A stretch of DNA of 64,000 bases from CBDCWO01 sp965223405. GTDB lineage: Bacteria; Bacteroidota; Bacteroidia; Chitinophagales; Saprospiraceae. The stretch covers positions 496,001-560,000 of the forward strand of contig CBDCWO010000006.1 of NCBI GenBank assembly GCA_965223405.1, given 5' to 3'. The notes under the pieces are model-generated. The model was not told where the DNA came from, made no database searches, and saw only the letters and a list, made by a program, of their open reading frames with translations. Each line of letters opens with the position of its first letter. Position 1 is the stretch's first letter. Position numbers and translations under genes: made by a program. Positions 1 to 10,300 of the stretch are shown here, piece after piece.

Positions 1-317
1 TGTTTGTAAACTTTGTCAGGTGCCTTTACTTTTTGAGTATCATGTCCGGCTTTGGCCACAGCTTTATGAATATCCTCTTCGGAGACCTGTTTTGATTTGT
101 AAATGACTTTAAGCATTTGTGTTTCCTTTTTCCATTCTGCAAACTTCACTCCTTTTATCAGGGCAGCCTTTTCGATACGGGCTTCACACATTTTACAAAC
201 TCCGGCAACTTTAATTTCCGCAGTAACTACTTTTTTAACTCCTTCCTGGGCCATCCCAGGAGTTAAATACAGAAACAGAAAAAGAACAAATGAGATTAAT
301 TTGAATGCTATTTTCAT
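1..317 (-). CDS. HMA-domain metal-binding protein, exported (C-terminus beyond window)
   Basis: Reading from an ATG at 317 towards the window start gives 105 codons with no stop, so the gene is cut by the edge. The first ~22 residues are a signal peptide (MKIAFKLISFVLFLFLY.., cut after PGMAQ). The body matches the heavy-metal-associated (HMA) fold: a VCKMC motif in place of the usual GMxCxxC, followed by a helix beginning EARIEKA and a GVKFAEW strand. HMA domains bind Cu(I) or Zn through the two cysteines; this copy would act outside the cytoplasm. It lies 75 bp downstream of the HYC_CC_PP gene on the same strand, which suggests a metal-handling operon that continues beyond the window. Family assignment is firm; the metal is unknown. 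Confidence 0.85.
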   Translation of the reverse strand, partial: MKIAFKLISFVLFLFLYLTPGMAQEGVKKVVTAEIKVAGVCKMCEARIEKAALIKGVKFAEWKKETQMLKVIYKSKQVSEEDIHKAVAKAGHDTQKVKAPDKVYK

Positions 318-392
318 TATTAAAAGTTTATGTTAGAAAAATTGAAAAAATGGATGACCCGGTTAATCCGAATCCATACGTACTAACAAAAA

Positions 393-779
393 CTAACCAT
401 AATAGGTAAGAGAGCAATGAAGTAAGCGAAGCGCTTGATTACGCGGTGGTGGGGCCTTTATCTTTTTATATCTATTCTTTTCTTCGATGGAGACCGGACC
501 CACTGTAAATGAAGGAGGGTACATTACCGTCAAAAGCTGAGATTCAGGCAATGTCCTTAAATTTTGATTTATCTGATCCTCCTTATCAAGTTGAAAAAAA
601 TAGGTCTTATCATCACAACATCCGGACTGCACATTTTTCTTAACACAGCAACACGAATCACTAGTAGCTAAAATCTTTATTGATTTCACTTTCCCTCCAC
701 AATAATGCACATTAACCACAATGCCCACAGAGGCCATCAGATAAAAACCTGAAAATAATATGGTTATAAATTTTTTCAT
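393..779 (-). CDS. HYC_CC_PP family small exported protein
   Basis: A 128-residue protein starting MKKFITILFSGFYLM, a hydrophobic export signal. Three landmarks define the HYC_CC_PP family of Bacteroidota: a VHYCGGK motif just after the signal, a cluster of cysteines (CCC then GCCDD), and an APPPR motif near the C-terminus. Function is not established; the cysteine and histidine pattern and its usual company with HMA and TonB-receptor genes suggest metal binding or sensing at the cell surface. The ATG at 779 was preferred over an in-frame TTG at 794 because the signal peptide begins there. A TATCTTTG sequence on the minus strand at 799-792 resembles a Bacteroidota -7 box but has no convincing -33 TTG and would leave a very short leader. 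Confidence 0.8.
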   Translation of the reverse strand: MKKFITILFSGFYLMASVGIVVNVHYCGGKVKSIKILATSDSCCCVKKNVQSGCCDDKTYFFQLDKEDQINQNLRTLPESQLLTVMYPPSFTVGPVSIEEKNRYKKIKAPPPRNQALRLLHCSLTYYG

Positions 780-1064
780 TTTATTGTAAAGCAAAGATAA
801 CCAAAAATTTAACTACCCATTTCCCACATACAACAAATGAATTGCTAAAATTGGTTGCCATTCATCGATTGCATGTGCAATAATTTTACCAAAATGAATT
901 AAAACCCGGCAAAAAGACAAACAAAGAGAAAAGATTAAAATTTTCTTAACCATTTTTTTTAATACCTTGAATGAGAACAAATAGTATTTTGGATCCGACC
1001 GTTTTACAAATTGTCCTTTTATTTCTTACGGATAAAGAAATATTGTTATAAGTGAAAAATAATC

Positions 1065-1595
1065 ATGAGATGGATTAGACTAATAGGGGCGTTACTGTCG
1101 GCCCATTTAAAAAGGAAAATAGCAGCCAATGAAACCGCCACATTGAAGTTTTATGTTTGGTTGACTGACATTGATGTATCTATGATGAATCATGCGGCAA
1201 TTCTAACCGTAATGGAAGCCGGGAGAATCGATTTTATGGTAAGAACCAACTTCTTGCGAATGGCAATAAAAAAGAAATGGACTTTTCCGGCACAGGCCTT
1301 GAGTGTACAGTTTTACAAACCGCTAAAATTATTTCAGAAATGTGAATTACAAACGAAAATCTATGGTGTCGATGAAAAGTGGATTTACTTGATACAAAGA
1401 ATTGTACGCACAGGTGAAGTTTTATCTGCTTGTCTTGTTAAGGTCAAAATAAAAAAAGGGAGAATAACTGTTCCTACCTCACATGTAATCAGCTCATTGA
1501 GCCTGGAGTCCATATCTTGGGACAAACCTAGTCTGATTGAAAACTACGAAGTTCATCATAACCAAATGAATGAAATAGTATTAAAAAGATGGTAG
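1065..1595 (+). CDS. Hotdog-fold acyl-CoA thioesterase-like protein (THEM6/4HBT_2 type)
   Basis: A 176-residue protein with the hotdog signature of the 4HBT_2/THEM6 group: TDIDVSMMNHAAILTVMEAGR at ~35-55 corresponds to the D-x-x-x-H-x-N-N catalytic helix region, followed by the FMVR.. segment and antiparallel strands. Enzymes of this fold hydrolyse acyl-CoA thioesters; the THEM6-like branch is poorly characterised. Length fits the family. There is no signal peptide, although the first 15 residues are fairly hydrophobic and might associate with the membrane. It stands alone, with 149 bp to the next gene on the same strand, and that gene has its own promoter-like sequence. The substrate cannot be read from the sequence. 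Confidence 0.75.
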   Translation: MRWIRLIGALLSAHLKRKIAANETATLKFYVWLTDIDVSMMNHAAILTVMEAGRIDFMVRTNFLRMAIKKKWTFPAQALSVQFYKPLKLFQKCELQTKIYGVDEKWIYLIQRIVRTGEVLSACLVKVKIKKGRITVPTSHVISSLSLESISWDKPSLIENYEVHHNQMNEIVLKRW

Positions 1596-1681
1596 AGTTT
1601 GTTTACAACTATATTCAAACCTGTTTTCTCTCCATCACTATAATCAAACTGAATAAATTGAATTTTCCGATACGCAAATTG

Positions 1682-1712
1682 TTGTTTTAAGAAATGATAA
1701 TTGATACATTTG
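1682..1712 (+). promoter_or_regulatory. Bacteroidota-type promoter for the 1744 gene
   Basis: TTG at 1682-1684 and TACATTTG at 1705-1712 match the Bacteroidota sigma-ABfr pattern (TTG, about 20 bp spacer, TAnnTTTG). Transcription would begin near 1719, leaving a leader of about 25 nt before the ATG at 1744. Seen by eye only. Confidence 0.55.
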
Positions 1713-1743
1713 AAGTTTTCAAAAATATAATTGCCCCCAGGAT

Positions 1744-2826
1744 ATGAAGCGTCGAGATTTTATACAGGCGGTTGGAATTACCAGTTTACTCTCAGGGATT
1801 GATCCTAGATTAATACCCATGGGTCAAAAAGGTCAAATATTAAAAAACTGGGCCTGGTTGCACGGCGGAGGAAGAAATACAGATGAAGAGTTACTTTCAT
1901 TTTTGACCAAATTGAAAGACAATCGAATTGATGGGGTTTTACCAAGTGGAGGTAACGAGTTTTACCGACGAATTGCGAAACTAACTAAGCAGGTAGGTCT
2001 GGATTTACATACCTGGCGATGGACAATGAATCGCAGTTCCTATATGAGAGATAGGCCTGATATTTATGCAATCAGCCGGGAAGGAATATCAGTAATAGAA
2101 AAACCCCCTTACGTTGGGTATTACCGATGGATGTGTCCTTCACATCCCGATGTCAAGAAGCTCTTGATACAAGACTATACCGAACTTTGTGAGATTGATG
2201 GGGTAACTGCTGTGCATTTGGACTACGTAAGATATTGTGACGTCATATTGCCAATTGCCCTGCAACCCAAGTATAATTTGGTACAGGACCATGAGATGGC
2301 AGAATTTGACTATTGCTACTGTGAACGTTGTCGTACACAATTTAAGGATCTTCATGGTACAGACCCTTTAGAGATGAAAGACCCTTCACAAAATAAAGAC
2401 TGGCATCAATTTCGTCTGGATTTGCTGGTTGAAGTGGTAAATGCAGTCGCAGGGGCAGTCCACAAGACTGGCAAACAAATTTCTGCGGCGGTGTTCCCTA
2501 CTCCTACTATCGCTCGTAAAATTGTTCGTCAAGACTGGGAGCGGTTTGATTTGGATGCTTTTTTCCCTATGATTTATTTCAAAGATTATAAAGGAGATTT
2601 AAAATGGGTGGAAGAAGTAGTCAAGGAAGATGTAAGAGCAATTAATGGCAAAGCCAAGCTTTATGCTGGATTGCACCTGGGTCATGTAAGACAATTTGGC
2701 ATCAAAGCAGTAGTTGATACCTGTATCCACCATGGAGCAGATGGTGTCTGTTTTTTTACTGGTCATGGTCTGAAAGATGATGATTGGATCGAATTTACCA
2801 AGACTATTTCTGAATTGGAAAGTTAA
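1744..2826 (+). CDS. Exported glycoside-hydrolase-like TIM-barrel protein (GHL10-like), Tat-type signal
   Basis: A 360-residue protein that begins MKRRDFIQAVG, a twin-arginine-like signal. The remainder resembles the putative family-10-like glycosylhydrolase group: barrel strands such as DGVLPSGG, VTAVHLDYVRYCD (acidic residue after a strand), FDLDAFFPMIYF and ADGVCFFTGHG. A CYCERCRTQFKDLHG segment around residue 195 is typical of these proteins, where CxxC and following residues cap the active site. Substrate is unknown, and activity has rarely been shown in the family. The following AAA ATPase lies 61 bp downstream on the same strand, so the two may be co-transcribed, but a functional link is not obvious. 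A promoter-like sequence lies just upstream. Confidence 0.7.
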   Translation: MKRRDFIQAVGITSLLSGIDPRLIPMGQKGQILKNWAWLHGGGRNTDEELLSFLTKLKDNRIDGVLPSGGNEFYRRIAKLTKQVGLDLHTWRWTMNRSSYMRDRPDIYAISREGISVIEKPPYVGYYRWMCPSHPDVKKLLIQDYTELCEIDGVTAVHLDYVRYCDVILPIALQPKYNLVQDHEMAEFDYCYCERCRTQFKDLHGTDPLEMKDPSQNKDWHQFRLDLLVEVVNAVAGAVHKTGKQISAAVFPTPTIARKIVRQDWERFDLDAFFPMIYFKDYKGDLKWVEEVVKEDVRAINGKAKLYAGLHLGHVRQFGIKAVVDTCIHHGADGVCFFTGHGLKDDDWIEFTKTISELES

Positions 2827-2887
2827 TTGTGGAATACACACTCGATTTTCTCTGCAACAGATATTTGAAAAACTAATCCCACTTTCG

Positions 2888-3679
2888 ATGTCGTACATCT
2901 CATCCATACATATCAATACGGACAAATCAAATCCTTTTCCTTTTAATGTTCCCTCCATCAAGTTTGCAAAAAATGTGAGTCTGGATACACCTATAAGTTT
3001 TTTTATAGGTGACAATGGGACGGGCAAGTCTACACTTATTGAAGCCATTGCCTTTCGACTACAATTACCACATATGGACGGATCTAGTTATACTAAGCGA
3101 TGTTTTGCTGCTGCTAGATCTCTAATTCCATATTTAGAAATAAGCTATAATATGCTCAGGACGATTGGATTTTTCTTTAGAGCAGAGGATTTTGGCGACT
3201 ACATGAATAGTGTGGATCGCAGCGATGCTAGATTACACGCCAGTCTGGAAGGATTGCATGATCACGTACCGGAACAAGTGATGCAGGAAATGAAAGACAA
3301 TGCCAACTCTCAAATCCATCACATGCGAAAAAACTTTGGACAGGAATTGCAGTATTATTCGCATGGAGAAGCTTATTTAAAAATAATCCAAGAAAAAATT
3401 CAAAAAAGGGGAATCTACATACTAGACGAGCCAGAGGCAGCCCTGTCACCAGCAAGACAATTGGCCTTGATTTATTATATTTTGGAACATCTAAAGTCAA
3501 ATAGGTCACAATTTATCATTGCCACCCATTCGCCGATTTTGATGTCCATTCCCAACTCTACAATCTTTGAAATAACTGAAAAAAATATGGTGAAAACCAA
3601 GCTAGAAGAAACGGAACATTATTCGATCACCAGGTCATTTTTAAACGATCCTACCCTATATTTGAGACATCTGATATAG
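2888..3679 (+). CDS. AAA-family ATPase (ABC/SMC-like, COG3910 type)
   Basis: A 263-residue single-domain ATPase. Walker A is GDNGTGKST near residue 40, Walker B is IYILDEPEAALSP near 182, and the H-loop region reads IIATHSPILMS near 218. The SHGE segment (YYSHGEAYL) before Walker B is in the place of the ABC signature. This set matches the short predicted ATPases of the COG3910 group, whose role is unknown. The reading frame is open back to 2777, overlapping the upstream gene; ATG 2888 was chosen because the conserved N-terminal strand (SSIHI..) starts there and the overlap disappears. It is not paired with a nuclease or TOPRIM protein, so there is no sign that it is an OLD-type defence gene. 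Confidence 0.75.
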   Translation: MSYISSIHINTDKSNPFPFNVPSIKFAKNVSLDTPISFFIGDNGTGKSTLIEAIAFRLQLPHMDGSSYTKRCFAAARSLIPYLEISYNMLRTIGFFFRAEDFGDYMNSVDRSDARLHASLEGLHDHVPEQVMQEMKDNANSQIHHMRKNFGQELQYYSHGEAYLKIIQEKIQKRGIYILDEPEAALSPARQLALIYYILEHLKSNRSQFIIATHSPILMSIPNSTIFEITEKNMVKTKLEETEHYSITRSFLNDPTLYLRHLI

Positions 3680-3893
3680 GTCCTTACTCAATTGTCCACG
3701 AAGCTGGTTCTCAAATTCACTTAAAACTTGATTATTTCTATATTGATCCCAAACATTCCAAATTGGATAATTACAAATATTTGGAAGAGTAAAAACATTG
3801 GTACACATGGGTTAAAGGGCAATTGGCATAAATCATTGTCTGATATAAATAAGATAAAGGCCTAAGAAATTTAAGTTGTTTTATATTTAGATA

Positions 3894-4919
3894 ATGAAAG
3901 GCCGACATATTTTTGGTCATCTACTTTTTTGGGTAGTTGTAATACTTACCTATTCATTTTCAGAATGGGGATACAGTAATAATCTCAAAGAAGCCGTAAC
4001 ACTTGAGTTTATTTTTTTACCTCCCAGGCTTATTGCAGTATATCTAAATTGGTTTGTGATCATTCCAGTCTATTTATACAAAAAACAAGTAACCAAATAT
4101 ATCCTCATCTTATTCTCTACCCTAGGCATTCTAGCACTGATCCAGGTACATTTCACTTTGTTTTGGGCCTACCCCTATTATTTTCCTCACTGGGATCTTG
4201 ACGTTTCTCAACCATATAACTCCAAACGCATAGTTCAAAATGTAGTGATTATTTCTCAACCTGTGGCATTATCCATTGGCATAAAAATCTTGTTTGACTG
4301 GTACAAGCAAAAAACCCTAACCAACCAGTTAAAAATTGAAAAGCGAGAAGCAGAATTGAAATATCTAAAGGGCCAAATCAATCCTCATTTTTTGTTTAAC
4401 ACTTTAAATAATCTATATGGATCATCAATGGAGAAGTCGCCTGGAGTTCCTAATTTAATCCTAAAACTTTCTGACATCTTAAGCTATTCTTTGTATGGTT
4501 CAACCGCTGAAAAAGTTGCCGTGAGAGAAGAAATAAAAATCATTCGAGATTATGTGGATCTGGAATGCGACCGATATGAAGATAAAGTATCCGTATATTG
4601 GAATATTGACAAGAAATTGTTAGATATCGAAATCGCCCCACTCCTTTATATCCCCTTAGTTGAAAATGCATTTAAACACGGGGTCCATGAAAAAATCGGT
4701 CATGTGGATTTGGTGATCCAATTGATACAAGAAAATAACCAACTACTTTTTAAAGTCGAAAACACTTATGTCCCTTTATTCCAAAAGCAAAATTTGTCTG
4801 GAATAGGATTAAAAAATCTACAAAAAAGATTAAAGCTTTTGTATCCCGGTCGTTCTATGTTAAAGACCTATCAGGAAGGTGATAGATATATTTCACTAAT
4901 CAAACTCTCACTCACATGA
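3894..4919 (+). CDS. LytS-type sensor histidine kinase
   Basis: A 341-residue membrane kinase. About four hydrophobic segments fill residues 1-140. They lead into a short coiled linker (LKIEKREAELKYLKGQ) and the His_kinase domain with the phospho-acceptor motif NPHFLFNTLNNLY. The ATP-binding part shows PLVENAFKHG (N box) and GIGLKNLQKRL (G box). This is the usual LytS/YehU form in Bacteroidota, where the membrane part senses an unknown signal. The stop overlaps the start of the LytTR regulator gene by 4 bp (ATGA), so the two are translationally coupled partners. Confidence 0.92.
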   Translation: MKGRHIFGHLLFWVVVILTYSFSEWGYSNNLKEAVTLEFIFLPPRLIAVYLNWFVIIPVYLYKKQVTKYILILFSTLGILALIQVHFTLFWAYPYYFPHWDLDVSQPYNSKRIVQNVVIISQPVALSIGIKILFDWYKQKTLTNQLKIEKREAELKYLKGQINPHFLFNTLNNLYGSSMEKSPGVPNLILKLSDILSYSLYGSTAEKVAVREEIKIIRDYVDLECDRYEDKVSVYWNIDKKLLDIEIAPLLYIPLVENAFKHGVHEKIGHVDLVIQLIQENNQLLFKVENTYVPLFQKQNLSGIGLKNLQKRLKLLYPGRSMLKTYQEGDRYISLIKLSLT

Positions 4920-5605
4920 TTAAGATAAAATGCTTAATTGTAGATGACGAACCAGTAGCACAAAGAATAATAGAAGGTTATCTGGCGGAATTTAAAGAAT
5001 TTCACCTAGTTGGTAAATACCTGAATGCTATTGAAGCCAGTAAAGTGCTCCAAGAGCTGAATGTGGATTTACTCTTTTTGGATCTAGAAATGCCTAAATT
5101 AAAAGGGTACTCATTCCTTAAAACTTTAAACAAACCACCGGCGGTTATTATCACTACCGCTCATCGAGAACATGCACTTGAAGGATTTGAAATAGGAGTA
5201 CTTGATTACTTACTAAAACCCATATCCTTTCCCCGCTTTGTTAAAGCTATGAATCGTTATAAAAATAAATATTTACTTGAAAAAAACTTGAAGCGATACC
5301 CTCCATCTACTGACTATTTATACATTAAAAGTGATCGAAAAACATTTAAAATCGATAAAACTAAAATCTTATTTGTTGAAGGTATGAATAACTACATCAA
5401 AATACATCTTGACGATCGAAGGTTTGTTGCTTACTATTCTTTAACTCAAATATTAAAGGATTTGGGTGAGTCTTTCGTCAGGATCCATAAATCTTACATC
5501 ATCAATAAAAATAAGATAAGTGCGTTTTCAAAGGAAAATATTGAAATTAACAACCTGAAAATACCAGTAGGAGGAACCTACAAAGAGGCTATTGATCTTA
5601 TTTAA
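4916..5605 (+). CDS. LytTR-family response regulator
   Basis: A 229-residue regulator with an N-terminal receiver domain (acidic pair DD at 10-11, phosphorylated Asp56 in FLDLEMP, Lys in LLKPIS) and a C-terminal LytTR DNA-binding domain (LYIKSDRK, ILFVEGMNNYIKIH, FVRIHKSYIINKNKI). It would be phosphorylated by the kinase encoded immediately upstream, with which it overlaps by 4 bp. LytTR proteins bind direct repeats in target promoters; targets are not evident here. The downstream SusD gene is convergent and separated by a bidirectional terminator, so it is not part of the same transcript. Confidence 0.93.
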   Translation: MIKIKCLIVDDEPVAQRIIEGYLAEFKEFHLVGKYLNAIEASKVLQELNVDLLFLDLEMPKLKGYSFLKTLNKPPAVIITTAHREHALEGFEIGVLDYLLKPISFPRFVKAMNRYKNKYLLEKNLKRYPPSTDYLYIKSDRKTFKIDKTKILFVEGMNNYIKIHLDDRRFVAYYSLTQILKDLGESFVRIHKSYIINKNKISAFSKENIEINNLKIPVGGTYKEAIDLI

Positions 5606-5805
5606 TTTAATTTTATCCTGAGTTCTAATATTGAAGTTCGTCAAGGCTAGAATATATCATTAGTTGTAATTCAAATCTATAATATATTTTGCATTTCCCG
5701 TTATACTTACAAACATTCATTGTTATTAGAGATTTTATATTTTGCCCGTATAACTCCGTAATTGAATTGTGTTTAAGGTAAGCTGTCTTAAGTACAAAAT
5801 AAAAT

Positions 5806-5833
5806 AGAAGCTACCAAAGGACAGGTAGCTTCT
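5806..5833. terminator. Bidirectional terminator between LytTR and SusD genes
   Basis: AGAAGCTACC (5806-5815) and GGTAGCTTCT (5824-5833) form a perfect 10-bp stem with an 8-nt loop. The plus strand continues TTTATAT, the minus strand continues ATTTTATTTTGT, so it can end both convergent transcripts. It sits 28 bp beyond the SusD stop. Confidence 0.85.
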
Positions 5834-5861
5834 TTTATATATGCGTCCGAAAAAATCTTAC

Positions 5862-7292
5862 CTACTTATCCCACCACAATTTAGTATCCAATCCGTCTTC
5901 TCCACCTAACAATCCAACTCCAGCATTATACGCTTCTTCATTCAAATCACGCTCTGAGGTCGGATAGGCCTGACGTACAGGTATCTGTCCACTGGTATTC
6001 AATGCATCCGGTGCAGGTTGCAAATTAGGAATTCCAGTTCGCTTCCATTCATTCCATGCTTCATATCCTTGCAGATACAAGGCTACCCACTTCTGAGTCA
6101 TAATCTGTTCCATGCCTTTACTCGCATCAAACTTCACACCATCCTGTGCTATAAAAGCATCATACGCCGCTTGATCAAATACTCCCCATTGTTCCCATGA
6201 AGCTTTGATCGCATCATTGTACAACGATTCTGCATCTCCACTAGTCCAACCTCTCAGCGCAGCTTCTGCCATCGAAAACATCACCTGTGATGCCGTATAT
6301 ACCGCTATCGGAGCATCTTGTGCTCTTACCGCAGGATCGCCAGGAAAGGATATTTCCGCATTCGGAATATCTCCTGCTGCAGCAATACCATAGGGCATTC
6401 CTCTTACATCTCCATGATTCTCTGATGGGTCTGCATAGGCATCCAATCTCGGATCTCCCAATGGCTTCATGTAGTCCACCAACGTAGAGCTAATCGCCCA
6501 GTCCGTACGTGTGATAAAGCGAGCATACCAGGGATTCTGGTTCGCTGATTCTGCCAAGTAATTATACATCGCATTCTCTGAATTGGACGTAATTACTCCA
6601 TCACTTACCGCTGAGACAAACTCACTCTTCGCCAAATTCTCATCTACTTCTGACATCCTTAATGCAATCGTCATACGAATGGTATTCGCAAAACGCTTCC
6701 AGGCATCCATATCCCCTCCAAATAATAAGTCACCACTTACTCCTGCTCCTCCATCTATCTGGCCTACTGCTGCTTTCAATTCACTTAGCAAACTCTTATA
6801 AATGGTCTCTTGTGAATCGTAGGGTGGATTAAAGTTTTCTCTCCCCTGCAAAGCCTGAGTATAAGGTAACGGACCCCATCGGTCTGTCATATGATGATAA
6901 AAATAGGCCTTCATGATCCGCGCAACCGCTATCTGATTGGCATTCGATCCCGAATTCAAAGCATCAGTCTTTGTAGCTTCATCCGTATTTAAATCGATGA
7001 TATGCTGTAAGTTCGCCAAGGCGCCTGTATACCATCCATTAAAATCAAAATTAACCGTAGCATATCGAGATCCGTCAGTATATTGGGTCTGCGACATATG
7101 CTGGCTATATAACTCTCCCGTAGTAGCTCCTACTACACTGGATATCGTCCTCAATGAGGCTGTCAATATCGTCGAAGGGGCTACGCTGGTGGAATTGTTC
7201 GGATCTATGTTGATGTCTCCAAAGTCACTACAACTAACCGAGAACAACAGCAGCGATCCTAATAATAAACTATTTAATATTGTTTTTTTCAT
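5862..7292 (-). CDS. SusD/RagB-family outer-membrane lipoprotein (SusD-like_2)
   Basis: A 476-residue lipoprotein: signal MKKTILNSLLLGSLLLFSVS ending at the lipobox cysteine (FSVSC). The mature part is an alpha-helical TPR-like SusD fold of the SusD-like_2 subgroup, with typical segments such as RIMKAYFYHHMTDRWGPLPY, the MEQIMTQKWVALYLQGYEAW helix and the closing RLPYP-like segment (IPVRQAYPTSE). SusD proteins form the lid of the SusC transporter and capture the nutrient. The start is 20 bp after the SusC stop. Members of this subgroup serve glycans or peptides; no adjacent glycoside hydrolase or lyase identifies the ligand. The coding sequence is followed directly by a strong terminator. Confidence 0.93.
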   Translation of the reverse strand: MKKTILNSLLLGSLLLFSVSCSDFGDINIDPNNSTSVAPSTILTASLRTISSVVGATTGELYSQHMSQTQYTDGSRYATVNFDFNGWYTGALANLQHIIDLNTDEATKTDALNSGSNANQIAVARIMKAYFYHHMTDRWGPLPYTQALQGRENFNPPYDSQETIYKSLLSELKAAVGQIDGGAGVSGDLLFGGDMDAWKRFANTIRMTIALRMSEVDENLAKSEFVSAVSDGVITSNSENAMYNYLAESANQNPWYARFITRTDWAISSTLVDYMKPLGDPRLDAYADPSENHGDVRGMPYGIAAAGDIPNAEISFPGDPAVRAQDAPIAVYTASQVMFSMAEAALRGWTSGDAESLYNDAIKASWEQWGVFDQAAYDAFIAQDGVKFDASKGMEQIMTQKWVALYLQGYEAWNEWKRTGIPNLQPAPDALNTSGQIPVRQAYPTSERDLNEEAYNAGVGLLGGEDGLDTKLWWDK

Positions 7293-7312
7293 CTTCGTAA
7301 AATTTTGAAAAA

Positions 7313-10300
7313 TTAGAAACCTAATTTTAGATTCACACCAAAGGACCTTACTCCTGGTAAAATTCCATTTTCCTGGAATACATAATTTCCTCCGCCTGGT
7401 GTAATCTCTGATGGATCTATGCCATCTACATTAGAATGGATCAACCACAAATTCTTCGCGATTAAAGACAATCCGATGTTTTGTATCGGTAGATTCTGAT
7501 ACATCTTCTTCGGAAAATTATATCCCAAACTCACTTCTCTCAATTTTACATAGCTTGCATCATACATCCAGTATTCGTTATTGGCAAATAAATTACCTTC
7601 ATATAGATCTTGGGCATCTGCATAAGTCGAATGAGGTGTACCATCAGCCAAAACTCCTTCTATAAATACTCCTCCTCCCTGATCTACTGGATCTCTTACC
7701 GGATTTCCTTTGTCGTTCAAACCTGCTGTTTCAGGGGATAATCCGGAATAAGAATTAAACATTTTAGTTACTGAGTGGAATTGTCCTCCTACCTGGAATT
7801 CTACAAACGCTCCTAAGCTGATTCCCATAAAGTCAATCGTATTGCGGAAACCTCCAGTGAAATCAGGTAATAGACCTCCTAAGTCTTTGTTATTCTCTTT
7901 GACATACAGTCCTTCTTCGGTAATAATCGGCTTACCGCTTGCTTCATCTCTCTTGTGACCTCTTCCGCGGAAAGTACCCCATTCTTCTCCTACAGGTGCA
8001 TTAAGGGATAATCCTCCCCAGCCCCATGCAGCCAAGCGACGGTTGTTCAATCCATCTGCCAACTCGATTACTTTAGAAGTATTCTTGGCAATATTGAAAT
8101 TCACATCCCAGTTCAAATTCTTAGTACTTACCGGAGTTGCATTAATTGCCAACTCTACTCCTTTAGTCTGAATGTCTCCGGCATTGATGATCGCCGTGTT
8201 AAACCCACTTGTTCCCGGTACGGTAAGTGATAAAATCTGATCTTTTGCATGCTGATCATAGTAAGTCACATCAAATCCCACCCGGTTGCGGAAAAATCGC
8301 ACATCCAATCCTACTTCATAGGAAGAAGTCAAGGCAGGCTTTAGGTCTTCATTAATCAAAGTATTAGGCAATGAAAAAGAAGCCAACGAGCCGTATGGTG
8401 TACCCGCTCCATAGGTAAAGTTGGTCTGATAGGCACCGATATCCGATCCTACCTGTGCAACACTACCTCTGATCTTTCCGTACGACAGAAAACTACCTCC
8501 TCCCAGCAATTCGGAAAAGACAAAACTACCGGATACCGAGGGATAGAGATAGGAATTGTTGTCTGTAGGCAGGGCAGAGGACCAGTCATTTCTCAAAGTC
8601 GCTCCCAAATAAAGCATTGATTTGTAACCTATATTGGCAGCTGCATATACAGATCGTACTACCTTTTCTGAGATAAAACTAGTCGTAGTCGGTCGGTCGA
8701 TAGAGGCTTTGATATTGAAGAGATTTGGTGCATTCAACCCGCCGGAAGTCTGTACAAAGTTATTGTGAAAGTCATTCTTACGGATACCTCCTCCGGCATT
8801 GGCGTCAAAACTAAAATCACCAAATTTGGTGTCGTAGTTGATCAGAAAATCATAGTTGTCCTCTCTGGAGTTAGCTACTCTTTCTGAATAACGATCTTGC
8901 GCCAATCCACCAGAGGCAATTCTTTCCTCTATACGCTGGACATAGTTGTCTCTGCGCACGGAAGCTTGAATACTCAATCCATCTAGGATCTCATAATTCA
9001 AAGTAATATTTCCGAAGTATCTGTCTCTCTCATCGGTTTCAAAATTCTCATATGCGGTAAAGAATGGACTATCCCAGTATAAGGGTCTCAGGTTGGTATG
9101 ACTACGTATATTCCAACTACGTAGACTACCGTCCGGATTTCTATAATTTCTCAATTGTTCCATATCCACTTGTCGCTGGAACCATTGGTTGAACGACTGT
9201 AATACACTACCCTGCGCCGGACTGTAACCAAATGCCGGACGTCCTTTACCTTGGGTATTGGCAAAATTGATGCTCGCCGATAAAGTCAACCGATCTGCTA
9301 ATTTTGTCGTTCCATTGATTCCGATATTATTTCGATTCAATTCACTATTCGGTATAACTCCGGTTTGCGATATGTTGGCATAAGACAAGCGGAAAGTGGT
9401 GTTTTCGTTTCCACCGGACATTGCCAAAGCATTGTTATAGGTCACTCCGGTGTCAAAAAAGTCTCTTACGTTATCCGGATTGGCTTCCAGGGGAACCACT
9501 TTGCCATAATCAGGGGTACCTGGATACCAGGTCCACCAGGGTCGATAGGGCTGTCCCTGGATGGGAGGTCCCCAACTTTCATCCGCTGAAAAATTCAAAC
9601 GGTTGTACTCCTTACCATCTACCGGATCTATGGATTTGATAAACTCTTTGGTATATCCGCCGGCATATTCATTTTGATATTCGGGTAAGATATGTACATT
9701 CTCCGCGGTCACACTTGAGTTTAAGGTGACACCGATTCCTTTACGGGCTTTCCCTTTCTTGGTGGTTACCAGGATTACTCCTCCAGCAGCTCTTTGTCCA
9801 TATAAGGCCGTTGCTGACGGCCCTTTCAATACCGAGATACTCTCAATATCGTCCGGATTGATATCCTGAGCCAGGTTACCATAGTCGTGTCCGGAATATG
9901 AATTTGAAAAGTTACCATCGGAAATCGGAGTTCCATCTACTACCCATAATGGATTTCCTCCATTCAGAGCTGTAGCACCACGAATCCGGATATTAGCACT
10001 ACCTCCCAGGCTGGCGCCGGATGCAGAGACTACCTGTACTCCAGCTACTTTTCCGGTTAAGGCACTAGCTACGTTTTGATCACGTGCCAGGGATAATTTA
10101 TCTCCATCCACTTCCTGTACTGAGTATCCCAGGGATTTTTCATCTCTTTCGATACCCAAAGCAGTAACTACTGCTTCACTTAGGGTAATTCCTTCTACCA
10201 GGACCACATCTACTTGATTGGAAGATCCCAGGGTAACTTCTTGCGTTTCAAAACCCGTGTAACTGAACACTAATATGTTGTTACCATCGGGTACTTGTAC

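Noticed and set aside
103..336. 77-residue plus-strand frame
   Set aside because: It lies opposite the HMA gene, which has a signal peptide and metal motif on the minus strand.
2888..3679. AAA ATPase as an OLD-family or other defence gene
   Set aside because: No TOPRIM domain, nuclease or helicase partner nearby; it fits the short COG3910-type ATPases instead.
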